64,000 bases of DNA from Pedobacter sp. MC2016-05 (GTDB lineage Bacteria; Bacteroidota; Bacteroidia; Sphingobacteriales; Sphingobacteriaceae): assembly GCF_026239735.1 (NCBI RefSeq), contig NZ_JAPIVT010000001.1:648925-712924 (forward strand), given 5' to 3'. This document shows positions 19,153 through 27,782 of this stretch, piece after piece (the first letter of the stretch is position 1; each line of letters opens with the position of its first letter). Under the pieces are notes generated by a model. The model ran no database searches. It was not told the origin of the DNA and saw nothing but the letters and a program-made list of their open reading frames with translations. The translations under genes and the position numbers were made by a program.

Positions 19153-20079
19153 ATGAAAAGTTCAATTATTATCGGGGTGTTTTGCTACAATCGGGTTAGC
19201 AAATTGAAGAGCTGTATTGATGCGCTGTTAAAAAATCCAGAATGCGAAAGCATGGATATTATTTTTTTTAGCGATGGGCCAAAACGTGAAAGCGATGTGG
19301 CTCCAATTGATGAGGTGAGAGCTTACATCGATAGTTTGACAGGGTTTAAATCAATAATAAAGCACTACCGAGACCGAAATTTAAGCACTGGCCCCAATTT
19401 TAGAACTGGGTTAACATATTTGTCAGAAAATTATGAGAAATTCATTATCGTAGAAGACGACCTAATTGTCAGCCCTAACTACATCAAATTTTTAACTGAT
19501 GCACTTAAGTTCTATCAGGAGGATAAATCAGTGTTTTGTGTGACTGCTTATGTTTTTCCTATCAAGACTCGAGGCTATGATTATGATTCAATTGTTTATA
19601 AACGTTTTTGCTCGTATGGATGGGGAGGATGGGGAGATCGTTTTACTAATGTGATATGGGAGGAGGCTGAACTCGCTAAATTAATCAATACCTCACCAGG
19701 CTTCAAACGAAGATTAAACGCTGAGGGACATGATTTAATGCGAATGCTGAAAAAACAAATAAGTGGTGAAATATCGACCTGGGACATTCAAATGCAGACA
19801 CATGTGGCTGAAAATCGGTTGAAGGTTATTTATCCAACTCTTTCTAAGGTGAGTAATATTGGGTTCGATGAACAGTCGACAAATACCTCAGGAATTAATT
19901 ACCTGATAACCCCAATCGACGATGGCACACAAAGAAAATTTAGTTTTGTTCCTGCCGATTTAGTTTTGCCAGAATTGGAATCTCAAATAAAAGCGCCTTA
20001 TGCCTTTGGAACACTTGTTGTGAGAAAATTGCGAAATGATTTTTTAAAGCTTACAAACGGTATTAAAAAGGCGAATTAA
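19153..20079 (+). CDS. GNT-I-like glycosyltransferase (nucleotide-diphospho-sugar transferase fold), cluster 1
   Basis: 308 residues. The N-terminus IIIGVFCYNRVSKLKSCIDAL, the segment IIFFSDGPK and the site FIIVEDDLIVSPNYIKFL form a GT-A fold resembling GlcNAc-transferase I (GT13) proteins; the EDD triad is the likely metal site. CSYGWGGWGDRF (about 152-163) matches the acceptor-loop region CSYGW-x-W found in this bacterial group. It is paralogous to 37661-38605 in cluster 2, where the motif reads RYGHIWGWATW. It overlaps the next gene by one base. Confidence 0.78.
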   Translation: MKSSIIIGVFCYNRVSKLKSCIDALLKNPECESMDIIFFSDGPKRESDVAPIDEVRAYIDSLTGFKSIIKHYRDRNLSTGPNFRTGLTYLSENYEKFIIVEDDLIVSPNYIKFLTDALKFYQEDKSVFCVTAYVFPIKTRGYDYDSIVYKRFCSYGWGGWGDRFTNVIWEEAELAKLINTSPGFKRRLNAEGHDLMRMLKKQISGEISTWDIQMQTHVAENRLKVIYPTLSKVSNIGFDEQSTNTSGINYLITPIDDGTQRKFSFVPADLVLPELESQIKAPYAFGTLVVRKLRNDFLKLTNGIKKAN

Positions 20080-21245
20080 TGAAAATCATTTTTGTTCATA
20101 CCTTTTATAAGGTTCCTGGAGGAGAGGATACTGTTGTTCAGAATGAGATGGAACTATTACGCAGAAATGGCCACCAGGTAGACTTAGTTGAGTTTAAAAA
20201 TGAGGGCAATACTTTTGCTAAAATCTTATTTTCTCCTTTCAATTTTTTTTCTTATTTGATAATCAAGGAAAAAATAAAAAGTATAAGGCCTGATCTGATT
20301 CACATACACAATCTACACTTTGCAGCATCTGCCTCAGTTATTCATGGTGCTCACAAAATGGGAGTGCCTATTGTGGCTACCTTGCACAATTACCGTTTTC
20401 TGTGTCCTTCTGGGACATTATATTTTGACGGAGAACTTTTTCTGGATTCGTTGAAAACAAAAGTCCCGTGGAAAGCAATAAAGTTAGGCGTTTATCGCAA
20501 CTCAAGACTCCTGACGTTCTTATTGGGTGCATCTAATTATATTCAACATAAAATTAAAACCTTTGATAAAATCAGTAAGTTCATTGTTCTCGGAGAACAT
20601 TCCAAATCCCTTTTCCTCAATTCTCATTTTAAAAATTATCATCAAAAATTCGTAGTAAAACCGAATTTTTCGCCTTCAACTAGCACTGCTGTAGTTGAAG
20701 AAGGATCATATTTTCTGTTTGTCGGCCGTTTAAGTAAGGAAAAAGGTGTCGAAACATTATTGGAGGCATTTTCCGCGACTTCGATAAAGCTAAGGATAAT
20801 CGGCTCGGGCGAATTTTCAGACGAGATAATTTCCCGGTGTTCCATTCATAAAAATATCACATATTTGGGACAGCAACCCCAGCATGTGGTTAAAGAGCAA
20901 CTCAATGGTGCGTTGGCACTAGTATTTCCATCGCAATGGTATGAGACATTTGGAATGGTTCTGATTGAAGCCTACTCCAGATCTGTTCCCGTGATTGCAT
21001 CAGATCTTGGTAATATCAAAACAATAGTTGAGGATGGAAAAACAGGATTGACTTTCGAGCCAGGGAATGCGCAGGATTTGTTGAAAAAGGTTACGTATTA
21101 CAATAATCTTCCAACGACTATCAAAGCAGAATATAGGTGTAATGCCAGAAAGGCTTACGAGAAGGCCAACACGCCAGAAATCAATTACAATTTGCTCATC
21201 GCTATTTACAAGGACGCGATAAGCAACCACTCATCACAGTTATAG
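20079..21245 (+). CDS. Family 4 glycosyltransferase, cluster 1
   Basis: 388-residue GT-B enzyme. The N-terminal domain starts MKIIFVHTFYKVPGGEDTVV, with a glycine-rich loop, and contains DLIHIHNLH. The C-terminal donor-binding domain has FVGRLSKEKGVETLLEAF and the E-x7-E type motif ETFGMVLIEAYSRSVPVIAS. It has no signal peptide. It is the last gene of cluster 1 and converges with a WecG-type gene; an inverted repeat between them (21261-21292) may act as a terminator. Confidence 0.88.
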   Translation: MKIIFVHTFYKVPGGEDTVVQNEMELLRRNGHQVDLVEFKNEGNTFAKILFSPFNFFSYLIIKEKIKSIRPDLIHIHNLHFAASASVIHGAHKMGVPIVATLHNYRFLCPSGTLYFDGELFLDSLKTKVPWKAIKLGVYRNSRLLTFLLGASNYIQHKIKTFDKISKFIVLGEHSKSLFLNSHFKNYHQKFVVKPNFSPSTSTAVVEEGSYFLFVGRLSKEKGVETLLEAFSATSIKLRIIGSGEFSDEIISRCSIHKNITYLGQQPQHVVKEQLNGALALVFPSQWYETFGMVLIEAYSRSVPVIASDLGNIKTIVEDGKTGLTFEPGNAQDLLKKVTYYNNLPTTIKAEYRCNARKAYEKANTPEINYNLLIAIYKDAISNHSSQL

Positions 21246-21260
21246 TTCTTAAGATTTATT

Positions 21261-21292
21261 TCGAAATACATATGTTGTATTGACTATTTCGA
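21261..21292. terminator. Inverted repeat between convergent genes
   Basis: TCGAAATA (21261-21268) and TATTTCGA (21285-21292) form an 8 bp perfect stem with a 16 nt loop. It sits just after the GT4 gene and overlaps the stop of the convergent WecG-type gene. No strong T-run follows, so termination activity is uncertain. Confidence 0.4.
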
Positions 21293-22042
21293 CGATACTT
21301 TATGATATTTCCTGTATAACTTTAGTTTTATTATATAGAACATATAGATAGGTCCATAGTAGATATATCGTTTCCACATTCTTGAGGGATTACTCAGCAG
21401 TCTGCCCATCCATTCCATCTTATTCCGGACTAATCGTGCATTTGGCCGTTTAATAGTCTCGGAATAAAAATCAAATACAGCTCCAATGGAACATATTGCT
21501 TTAGCGTGTATCTGATCCTTGCATAATTGAGACCATTTTTCCTGTTTTGGAGCAGTCAATCCAATGAAAAGTACGTCGGGAGCAAATAAGTTCACCGCTT
21601 TAATCATTGCTCGATTGTCCTCCATACTAAATATAGCCTTAAAAGGGGGAGAATAATACTCCACCTTAATTTTTGGAAATTCTAATGAGACCTTATTTTT
21701 TATCTTCTGTAAAGTACTTTCGCTTGAACCAAGATAAAAGCAACGGCCTCCCTTCTCATTCAAGGTTTTAAGCATATGTTGATGAAGATCAGTACCTGAG
21801 ATCTTTTTGATTTTTTTTCCAGAAAGAATTCGTTCAGCAAGAACAACTCCATCACCATCAGGGAGCAGTATGTCTGAGCTAGTTAACGCCTCTTTAAATT
21901 CGGGATCTTCCTCTGCCATGCAGTAAGAATACTGATTAATTGTATTAATAACAATCTTGGAGTTTAACGAAAGTTCTGCCAGTTCTCCAGTATAGAGATC
22001 ATAGTTGATACCAGTTTCGTTTAAATTGAAAAAATTTCCCAT
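21284..22042 (-). CDS. WecG/TagA/CpsF family glycosyltransferase (first copy)
   Basis: 252-residue GT26 enzyme. Motifs: LLPDGDGVVLAERIL, the donor-site segment GGRCFYLGSSESTLQKI, SPPF, and DVLFIGLTAPKQEKW followed by SIGAVFDFYS. These proteins transfer N-acetylmannosamine(uronate) or similar sugars to a polyprenyl-linked acceptor at the membrane face. It is related to 50978-51718, which shares LGSS, YSPPF and PKQEKW. It is transcribed against cluster 1. Its substrate here is not known. Confidence 0.9.
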   Translation of the reverse strand: MGNFFNLNETGINYDLYTGELAELSLNSKIVINTINQYSYCMAEEDPEFKEALTSSDILLPDGDGVVLAERILSGKKIKKISGTDLHQHMLKTLNEKGGRCFYLGSSESTLQKIKNKVSLEFPKIKVEYYSPPFKAIFSMEDNRAMIKAVNLFAPDVLFIGLTAPKQEKWSQLCKDQIHAKAICSIGAVFDFYSETIKRPNARLVRNKMEWMGRLLSNPSRMWKRYIYYGPIYMFYIIKLKLYRKYHKVSSK

Positions 22043-22297
22043 AGCGATTCTAAACCTTTCTTGAAAAAATCACCGGGACATCTGATTTCTTAGTATAATA
22101 TACGCTTTTTTTAAGTGCAGGGTTTTAGTTCTGGTTATTTTTTTTTAAATTTATTTCGTAACTGTACGTTTACAACTTAGGAGAATAACGTAGAGATATT
22201 TAGGTCTATTTCTTTTCGGTTTTTCAATTTGTGATCTCACCTTCTTCCCCTTGGTGAAAATTTTAATAAGGTAAATTACACTAAATTAACCCCATAT

Positions 22298-22873
22298 ATG
22301 CTTATGACTTATTGTAATGGAAATGTCAGTAGAAACTGTCATTCATCCGCAAGTCCCATGCTACTTGAAACAAAACCGGAAAGTCATGTCGAAATACTCA
22401 ATGGACTATACAGAGATCATTCAGCTGATTTAATGTTTTCAATACTCAAGATTGTTCCCCATCAGGAAACTGCCGAGGATATTTTACATGATACATTTGT
22501 CAAAATGAATGGTTGTATTCATACGTATAGCTATCAGAAAGCACACCTTTTGACTTGGAGCAAAACGGTAGCAAAAAATTTAGCCATTGATTATGTAAGA
22601 CTGAAAAGTACTCGAAACAGCAGACTCAATCAATCGCTCGATGCTTTAGAATTTGAGTTTGGGGCAAATTATAGTAGCAGCTTTAACATTGAGAAAATAG
22701 GTGTTAAGCAGTTGATTGCTAAATTAAATGCAGAGGAAAGAAAAATAATCGATTTGTTTTATTTTAAACAGTTTACACAGGATGAGGTTGCAAAGGTTTT
22801 GAATTTGCCCTTGGGGACAGTAAAAACCCGAATCAGAAAATCGATCAAAAAACTTAGACTTTGTTTCAATTGA
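22298..22873 (+). CDS. ECF-type sigma factor without adjacent anti-sigma gene
   Basis: 191 residues. Region 2 spans about 33-101 (LYRDHSADLMFSIL, AEDILHDTFVKM, TWSKTVAKNLAIDYVR). Region 4 spans about 133-190 (LNAEERKIIDLFYFKQFTQDEVAKVL, LPLGTVKTRIRKSIKKL). The first 20 residues are unusual, and a second Met at residue 21 (MLLETK) could be the true start. No anti-sigma gene flanks it: a decayed glf gene lies downstream and a convergent-cluster transferase upstream. It could direct transcription of nearby polysaccharide genes, but nothing in the sequence proves it. Confidence 0.85.
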   Translation: MLMTYCNGNVSRNCHSSASPMLLETKPESHVEILNGLYRDHSADLMFSILKIVPHQETAEDILHDTFVKMNGCIHTYSYQKAHLLTWSKTVAKNLAIDYVRLKSTRNSRLNQSLDALEFEFGANYSSSFNIEKIGVKQLIAKLNAEERKIIDLFYFKQFTQDEVAKVLNLPLGTVKTRIRKSIKKLRLCFN

Positions 22874-23017
22874 AGGCTGAAGCTAGTGGATTTCATTTTG
22901 ATATTTTACATCTTTAGCATTGACGAAGAGGACTCGTCGGATGGAAAAATTCACACAGCGGGCTTGATGGTGAAAAATTAGAATCTTTCGTTGATTATAG
23001 TATCAATTTAACTAAAA

Positions 23018-23905
23018 ATGTATTACTTTTTAATCGTCGGTGCTAGTTTCGCTGACGGCGTCCTTTGCAGAGCGACTTGCTGCGAGCGCTAATGTAAAAC
23101 TATTGATAATTAACACGCGAAATCACATAGGTAATGCTTATAATCATTATGATGAAGCGGGTATCATGGTTCATGAATATTGTCCCCATATTTTCCACAC
23201 CAACAGTGCAGAGGTTTTCGAACACCAGTCAAAGTTTGCCAAATGGAGACACTATCAGCATAAGGTTCTCGCTAATCTGGATGGTCACTTTTCCTATCCC
23301 GATCAATATGAATACAATCAATTTTTCGTATGAATGAAGTTAAATAATAATGAGATTGTGGATTTTTTTGAGACCAAGTCAGAAACATAAGGGATATCCG
23401 AACCTCGGAAGATGTCGTAGTCAATAGTGTGGGAAGGGAGCGTTACAAAAAAAATAAAAAATGATACCAAAAAGCAGTGGGGTTGGATCCTTAAGATATT
23501 ATAAATAATATCATATAGAAAACTTATTTCACTGGACCGGAAGATGAATATTTTGATTTCAGTTTGGGAAGCTTCCTTGTAGATCGATTAATTTTAAGTT
23601 TGATACTCTGGGGGTGGAAAAATTCCAGCAGACCGCTACGGTGAATTATCCAAACGACTACGATTTTACTAGGGTCACAGGATTTAAAATCTGACAGGGC
23701 AGGAGCAAAAAAATCAGTCGTGTATGAGTATCCTGTACAAAGCTGTGATCCACATTATCAACTCTAAAACCCAATAAGTCACTTTTTTATGACCGATATC
23801 AAGAGCTGCGAAGTCTTATCTAATACCTATTTTGTTGGCAGACCTGCGACCTACAAATACTAAAACAGGGACCAGTGTAGTTGCTAAGTCCTTATCTGTA
23901 TATGA
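23018..23905 (+). pseudogene. glf: UDP-galactopyranose mutase, decayed
   Basis: Fragments of Glf appear in order across shifting frames. They are MYYFLIVGA (23018), then FAERLAASANVKLLIINTRNHIGNAYNHYDEAG and EYCPHIFHTNSAEVFEHQSKFA (frame of 23040-23333), SEDVVVNSVGRERY (about 23405-23450), YTKKQWG (about 23461-23485), FTGPEDEYFDFSLG (about 23530-23570), KFQQTATVNYPNDYDFTRV (about 23620-23675), KSVVYEYP (about 23710-23735), and YFVGRPATYKY (about 23828-23860), followed by stop codons. Intact Glf is about 370 residues. Here several frameshifts and stops occur, and roughly 50 codons between KQWG..LDP and TGPEDEYFD appear lost. The enzyme would have made UDP-galactofuranose. It lies beside other polysaccharide genes, so this strain probably lost a galactofuranose-containing polymer. 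Confidence 0.88.
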
Positions 23906-24026
23906 AATACTATGAAGGATTTAGAAGTATCTCAAAAGTGGTGGTTTAAGTAAACCTTTCAGTCCTCCATCTCCCACCGGCTTTGGATAGGAATTCAGCG
24001 ACCGGGAATGGAGGTGCGGTAAAATA

Positions 24027-24917
24027 TCAGTGCTTGTGCAAAAGTTCTTTATCAATCATATCAAGTATTTCACTATCTATTGCCTCATCAAATTTTCTTG
24101 CAAATATTTCCTCGGAAAATTTAATTCTTTCAAAATCAGATTTACGTAATACTTTTGGATGTGCGTCTTGTGGAGTATCCCATATGGTAAAACGGAGCTC
24201 TGTATTTTTAATGCGTTTGATTAGCTCTGTATCGTTGCTGTTTCCGATGATCATAGGTACAACAAGTTCGTCAGCAACAAAGGTATGTCTGTGAAATTTA
24301 AGGTATTCAGGGTTTTTCTGATTGAAATCAATAATGTAATTTAACGCATACATATCTAAGATTATCCATGTTTGCCCAATATATGGTTTCATTTGATTAG
24401 GTATCTTTCTGCGCAGAAAAGGCAAAAAATTAGCGAGCATATTTAGCGCCCTTGAGCAGAGTAGTTGAGTCTTTTCACCTCCAAAATAATATTTATCTAC
24501 CCGATATAATCCGCCACGATCCCTTCCAGGCCATTTTTCAATATTTGGTAGTGGAATATGGTTTATGAAAACAGAGTAGGGTGAGGTTTTGAAAAAATTA
24601 TTAATTTCTATGTTGCTCTTAATAGGATAATCTTGCCCGCTTAAAAGGATAATCCTATCGAACTTCAAGCCAAAATCTTTGATGGTTTGTAGCCCGGAAA
24701 GCAAAGGTAACGTCAAACCTAGTTTTCCCCAAGTGGAGTCGAATCGTTCTAAAAAAATAACCCGCTCTCCAAATCGCTTTAGGATACCAAATTGTCCCAG
24801 ATCAGAATGGATATAGATGTGAATAAAAAAATAAGACTGGTTGTCATTTAATCTGTCAATTAATCTGTAGAGTTGGCCAGGTGATTTATGAGCCATTATT
24901 AAGTAAGCTTTTTCCAT
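24027..24917 (-). CDS. Core-2/I-branching-type beta-1,6-N-acetylglucosaminyltransferase family protein (GT14)
   Basis: 296 residues. It begins MEKAYLIMAHKSPGQLYRLIDRL, as bacterial GT14 proteins do. Other family segments are FFIHIYIHSD, IILLSGQDYPIKS (the SGxDYPI signature) and HTFVADELVVPMII, where the acidic pair is the likely catalytic base region. It is soluble, with no signal peptide. Some bacterial members transfer xylose or GlcNAc. It stands alone between the glf relic and a long non-coding region; a UDP-xylose-forming enzyme is encoded at 52071-53063, so a xylose donor would be available. Confidence 0.85.
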   Translation of the reverse strand: MEKAYLIMAHKSPGQLYRLIDRLNDNQSYFFIHIYIHSDLGQFGILKRFGERVIFLERFDSTWGKLGLTLPLLSGLQTIKDFGLKFDRIILLSGQDYPIKSNIEINNFFKTSPYSVFINHIPLPNIEKWPGRDRGGLYRVDKYYFGGEKTQLLCSRALNMLANFLPFLRRKIPNQMKPYIGQTWIILDMYALNYIIDFNQKNPEYLKFHRHTFVADELVVPMIIGNSNDTELIKRIKNTELRFTIWDTPQDAHPKVLRKSDFERIKFSEEIFARKFDEAIDSEILDMIDKELLHKH

Positions 24918-25833
24918 AGGTTTATCAAATCAATCCTTCTGAATTCTAAAATGTACTACTTTGAACTATTTTCGCATGAAAACGATTTCTAAATTTGTGT
25001 ATATAAATATATAAGTTCCAATTTATAGATCTAACTGAATTTGTTATTAGTAAGGAATTGATAGACTAAAGCACTTTTTGAAAAAAAACAACGAACAACA
25101 CCGAGCAAATAAGCGAACGGAACATAAACACTTTCCAACGCGGACGCACGAAAAACAACACTGAAATTTTTATCGGTAAATTTAGATACCTCAGCTTTTT
25201 TGATATAAATATCAAAAGCCATGCATCGCATAGCTTTCGGTATATTACGTCCATCCAGACATTATGCAATAATGCATTATAATTGTTAACTAGTATAAAT
25301 CGTCCCGTGATTTAATTTCAACAACTAAAGGTAAAATTTTTAAGATATTAAATTAAAGTTTAGTCTTAAAGGTTGTATTAATTATGATTTATGTATAATT
25401 ACATTTACATAATTTCACATATTTTGATTGTTTGTCTTTTTTTGTCATTTAAGGTTTTAGACTCGATATACCATTTGTCCAGATATACAAGGAAGATGAA
25501 ATATTAAAGGTTAACATATAAGGAATTTTAAAAGAGAATTAAACATAAGTGGCTTCGTTTATGGGAAACGGGAAAAATTTTAAGCTATGTTGCAGTTTCC
25601 CATGGGATCAAAACCAAATAATTGTTAACTTTATTAAGCCTTAACCTAGTATTAATAGTATTTATAAGTAAGTTTCAGTATTAATCAAAGATGGATATGA
25701 TTAAATTCTTTGCCCGATATATTTATCAGTCAACTTCAAAATAAATAACGTCTTGGTTATTCATTGTGACTACTAACTTTTTATTGTTCGGGTCTTAACA
25801 ATAGGAGACTGCACTATAATGCAGCCCCCTATT
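24918..25833. other. Long AT-rich intergenic region
   Basis: About 0.9 kb without a supported gene. Two overlapping minus-strand frames (25031-25269) of 66-67 codons have hydrophobic translations with no recognised family and are not called. A 9 bp perfect inverted repeat, ATGGGAAAC (25561-25569) / GTTTCCCAT (25595-25603), lies in the middle. A terminator-like hairpin sits at the right end (25802-25831). Confidence 0.5.
25802..25831 (-). terminator. Hairpin after the CDP-sugar cassette
   Basis: TAGGAGACTGCA (25802-25813) pairs with TGCAGCCCCCTA (25820-25831) at 10 of 12 positions across a 6 nt loop, immediately beyond the stop of the last cassette gene. Only a short T-rich stretch follows on the minus strand, so it may be a weak terminator. 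Confidence 0.5.
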
Positions 25834-27198
25834 TTAAATTATAAATTTTAAGATTGCACCTACGATAGGATTTGACTTAACCTTTGTAGCCTGTTGATGA
25901 GTTGGCATTTTAAAGTGTTCATTTTGCTCTTTTCGTAACTTATCTATTAACCGCCCTTGAGGTAGAATTACATCATCATAGGTGAGAACTTGATCCTTTG
26001 CAACATTCCTTTTCAAAATACAGTTTTCCGCAACCCCTAATGGAAGTAAATTTTCAAGTGCAGTAGTGTCCGCATTCTCACATAAGCCATAGCTCATAAA
26101 TTCTCCAATTCCATCTAAAATATCACCAGTTTTTAAATCCACCTTTGCTGCGGTAACGACCTCGACATATGGTTTATCTAAAGGAGTCAATGCGGCATCT
26201 TTAAATAATACCGCCCTGGCAACCGTCTGTGGCACTTCAAAATGGCACAAATGATAAGGAGTATAGAATAAATAAAGCGGTCCCTCGCCTAATTTGTACA
26301 AATTAAGGTAATGCTGTTGAATTGGATCATCATGGGTGCCAACTACGAATACCCCTGGAGATGGTTCTGCACCCACAACGTAATCTACTATTCCTGGTCC
26401 TTTTGTAAGTTCTTCGAGGGGATATTTATCCAATACATCTTTTAGATGTGTTCCTGATGGAACTGACGGTCCGATCATGCCCCGTTTTGCCACTCTCATG
26501 CCCGTACCATTTGCCAGAATAGCCTGTTCGAAGGAAATCTTGCTTCCATCTGCAAAAGAGGTAACCATGACAGGGTTTTGTCCCCATTTTTCGGCAAATT
26601 CTTTTTGTGTTTGGGGATTTCTATAGGGATCATGTAAGCCTTTAACATTCCCGACAAGTACTGGTTTCACACCCAGACCTTTGACAAATCGATATAAGTT
26701 CATCATCACGCCAGGTTGATCTCCATCTGCATTGGTCAGAATTACGCCTGCCTTATCCGCATACGCTTTTAAGATCGGGCCGACTGTACCGTCCAGTTCA
26801 GCGTTCATTAATATGACATGTTTCTTATTTTCTATTGCGCAGAGTACCACTCTGGCAGAAGCCTCGACGGCACCGGTAACTTCTATAATGGCATCAATAC
26901 CGGCAGACTTACATAGTAGCGTCGGATCCGTAGTAATGCTATACACGCCATTGAGGATATTTTTGTCCAGCTGCTCGGTGCTGTTTACTTCCACGCATTC
27001 TTCTACGCCTGATTGGTTATAGGCGTATTTTGCTTTTTCTATGTTTCGATTTGAAATGGCAACCAATTCCATTCCTGGAACATATTTACAAATCTGAAGC
27101 GCTATACCTCTGCCCATAAAGCCTGCACCCACTATGCCAACTTTGATGGATTTATTTTGGGCCGCCAGCTTTGCCAGCGCATTATCAACAATTATCAT
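25834..27198 (-). CDS. NAD(P)-dependent oxidoreductase with C-terminal SAF-like domain (CDP-sugar cassette)
   Basis: About 454 residues from the ATG at 27198 (MIIVDNALAKL); an in-frame TTG at 27222 is a less likely start. The Rossmann dinucleotide site is VGIVGAGFMGRGIALQI (about 22-38), and the homoserine-dehydrogenase-like part includes IIEVTGAVE and NADGDQPGVMMNLYRF. The C-terminal region (GVAENCILKRNVAKDQVLTYDDVIL) resembles the SAF/antifreeze-like domain of sialate and related sugar enzymes. Such fusions occur in O-antigen loci beside rfbF and rfbC-like genes, where their exact reaction is not established. It is the fourth gene of a same-strand cassette, 20 nt after the epimerase. Confidence 0.72.
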   Translation of the reverse strand: MIIVDNALAKLAAQNKSIKVGIVGAGFMGRGIALQICKYVPGMELVAISNRNIEKAKYAYNQSGVEECVEVNSTEQLDKNILNGVYSITTDPTLLCKSAGIDAIIEVTGAVEASARVVLCAIENKKHVILMNAELDGTVGPILKAYADKAGVILTNADGDQPGVMMNLYRFVKGLGVKPVLVGNVKGLHDPYRNPQTQKEFAEKWGQNPVMVTSFADGSKISFEQAILANGTGMRVAKRGMIGPSVPSGTHLKDVLDKYPLEELTKGPGIVDYVVGAEPSPGVFVVGTHDDPIQQHYLNLYKLGEGPLYLFYTPYHLCHFEVPQTVARAVLFKDAALTPLDKPYVEVVTAAKVDLKTGDILDGIGEFMSYGLCENADTTALENLLPLGVAENCILKRNVAKDQVLTYDDVILPQGRLIDKLRKEQNEHFKMPTHQQATKVKSNPIVGAILKFII

Positions 27199-27218
27199 AA
27201 AAATTACTATTAGTATTA

Positions 27219-27770
27219 TCAAATATTTGGTTCACCAACACCGTCGTTTATCAATAGATGTGATTGGTCTTTGGCTGAAATTACAACAGGTTCAATCGGC
27301 CACTTGATATCAAAGGATGGATCGTCCCAACGAAAACATTGCTCAAATCCAGGTGTGTAAAATTGAGTAACCTGGTATGAAACGTCGGTACGATCTTCAA
27401 GGGTGATAAAGCCGTGTGCAAATCCTTCGGGGACATATAACATTCTGTAGTTATCCGCTGTGAGTTCAACGCCAATCCACTGCTTGTAGGTCTCGGATCC
27501 CGCTCTCATGTCCACAATCACATCATAAATGGATCCCCTTGTGCAACGAACTAATTTCGTCTCTTCAAAAGGAGCCTTCTGCATGTGCATTCCTCTGAGG
27601 GTACCTTTTTTTTCATTGAAGCTGATATTGTTCTGAACAGCATTTGTGTTTAGCTTATATTCCTTAAACTCATCGCTGCAGTATGATCTGGAAAAAAAAC
27701 CGCGTTCATCGGTTATGGGTTTAATGTCTATGATATATGCGCCTTTCAGCTTTGTTTCTATAAATTCCAT
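27219..27770 (-). CDS. RmlC/RfbC-like sugar 3,5-epimerase (CDP-sugar cassette)
   Basis: 183-residue cupin of the dTDP-4-dehydrorhamnose 3,5-epimerase family. Family motifs: DERGFFSRSY, then NNISFNEKKGTLRGMHMQ (catalytic His in RGxHxQ), DVIVDMRAGSETYKQW, and VPEGFAHGF. Length is normal. The surrounding cytidylyltransferase gene suggests a CDP-linked rather than dTDP-linked substrate, so naming it RmlC would be misleading. Genes on both sides lie within 20 nt. Confidence 0.85.
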   Translation of the reverse strand: MEFIETKLKGAYIIDIKPITDERGFFSRSYCSDEFKEYKLNTNAVQNNISFNEKKGTLRGMHMQKAPFEETKLVRCTRGSIYDVIVDMRAGSETYKQWIGVELTADNYRMLYVPEGFAHGFITLEDRTDVSYQVTQFYTPGFEQCFRWDDPSFDIKWPIEPVVISAKDQSHLLINDGVGEPNI

Positions 27771-27782
27771 CTGGATCTTTGA

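Noticed and set aside
25031..25269. Two overlapping minus-strand frames of 66-67 codons
   Set aside because: Hydrophobic, low-complexity translations in different frames over the same DNA, no recognised family, no promoter; could be an unidentifiable relic but not supportable.
27199..27222. Longer N-terminus of the SAF oxidoreductase from TTG at 27222
   Set aside because: The ATG at 27198 is closer to the Rossmann motif and avoids an unusual hydrophobic extension overlapping the upstream stop.
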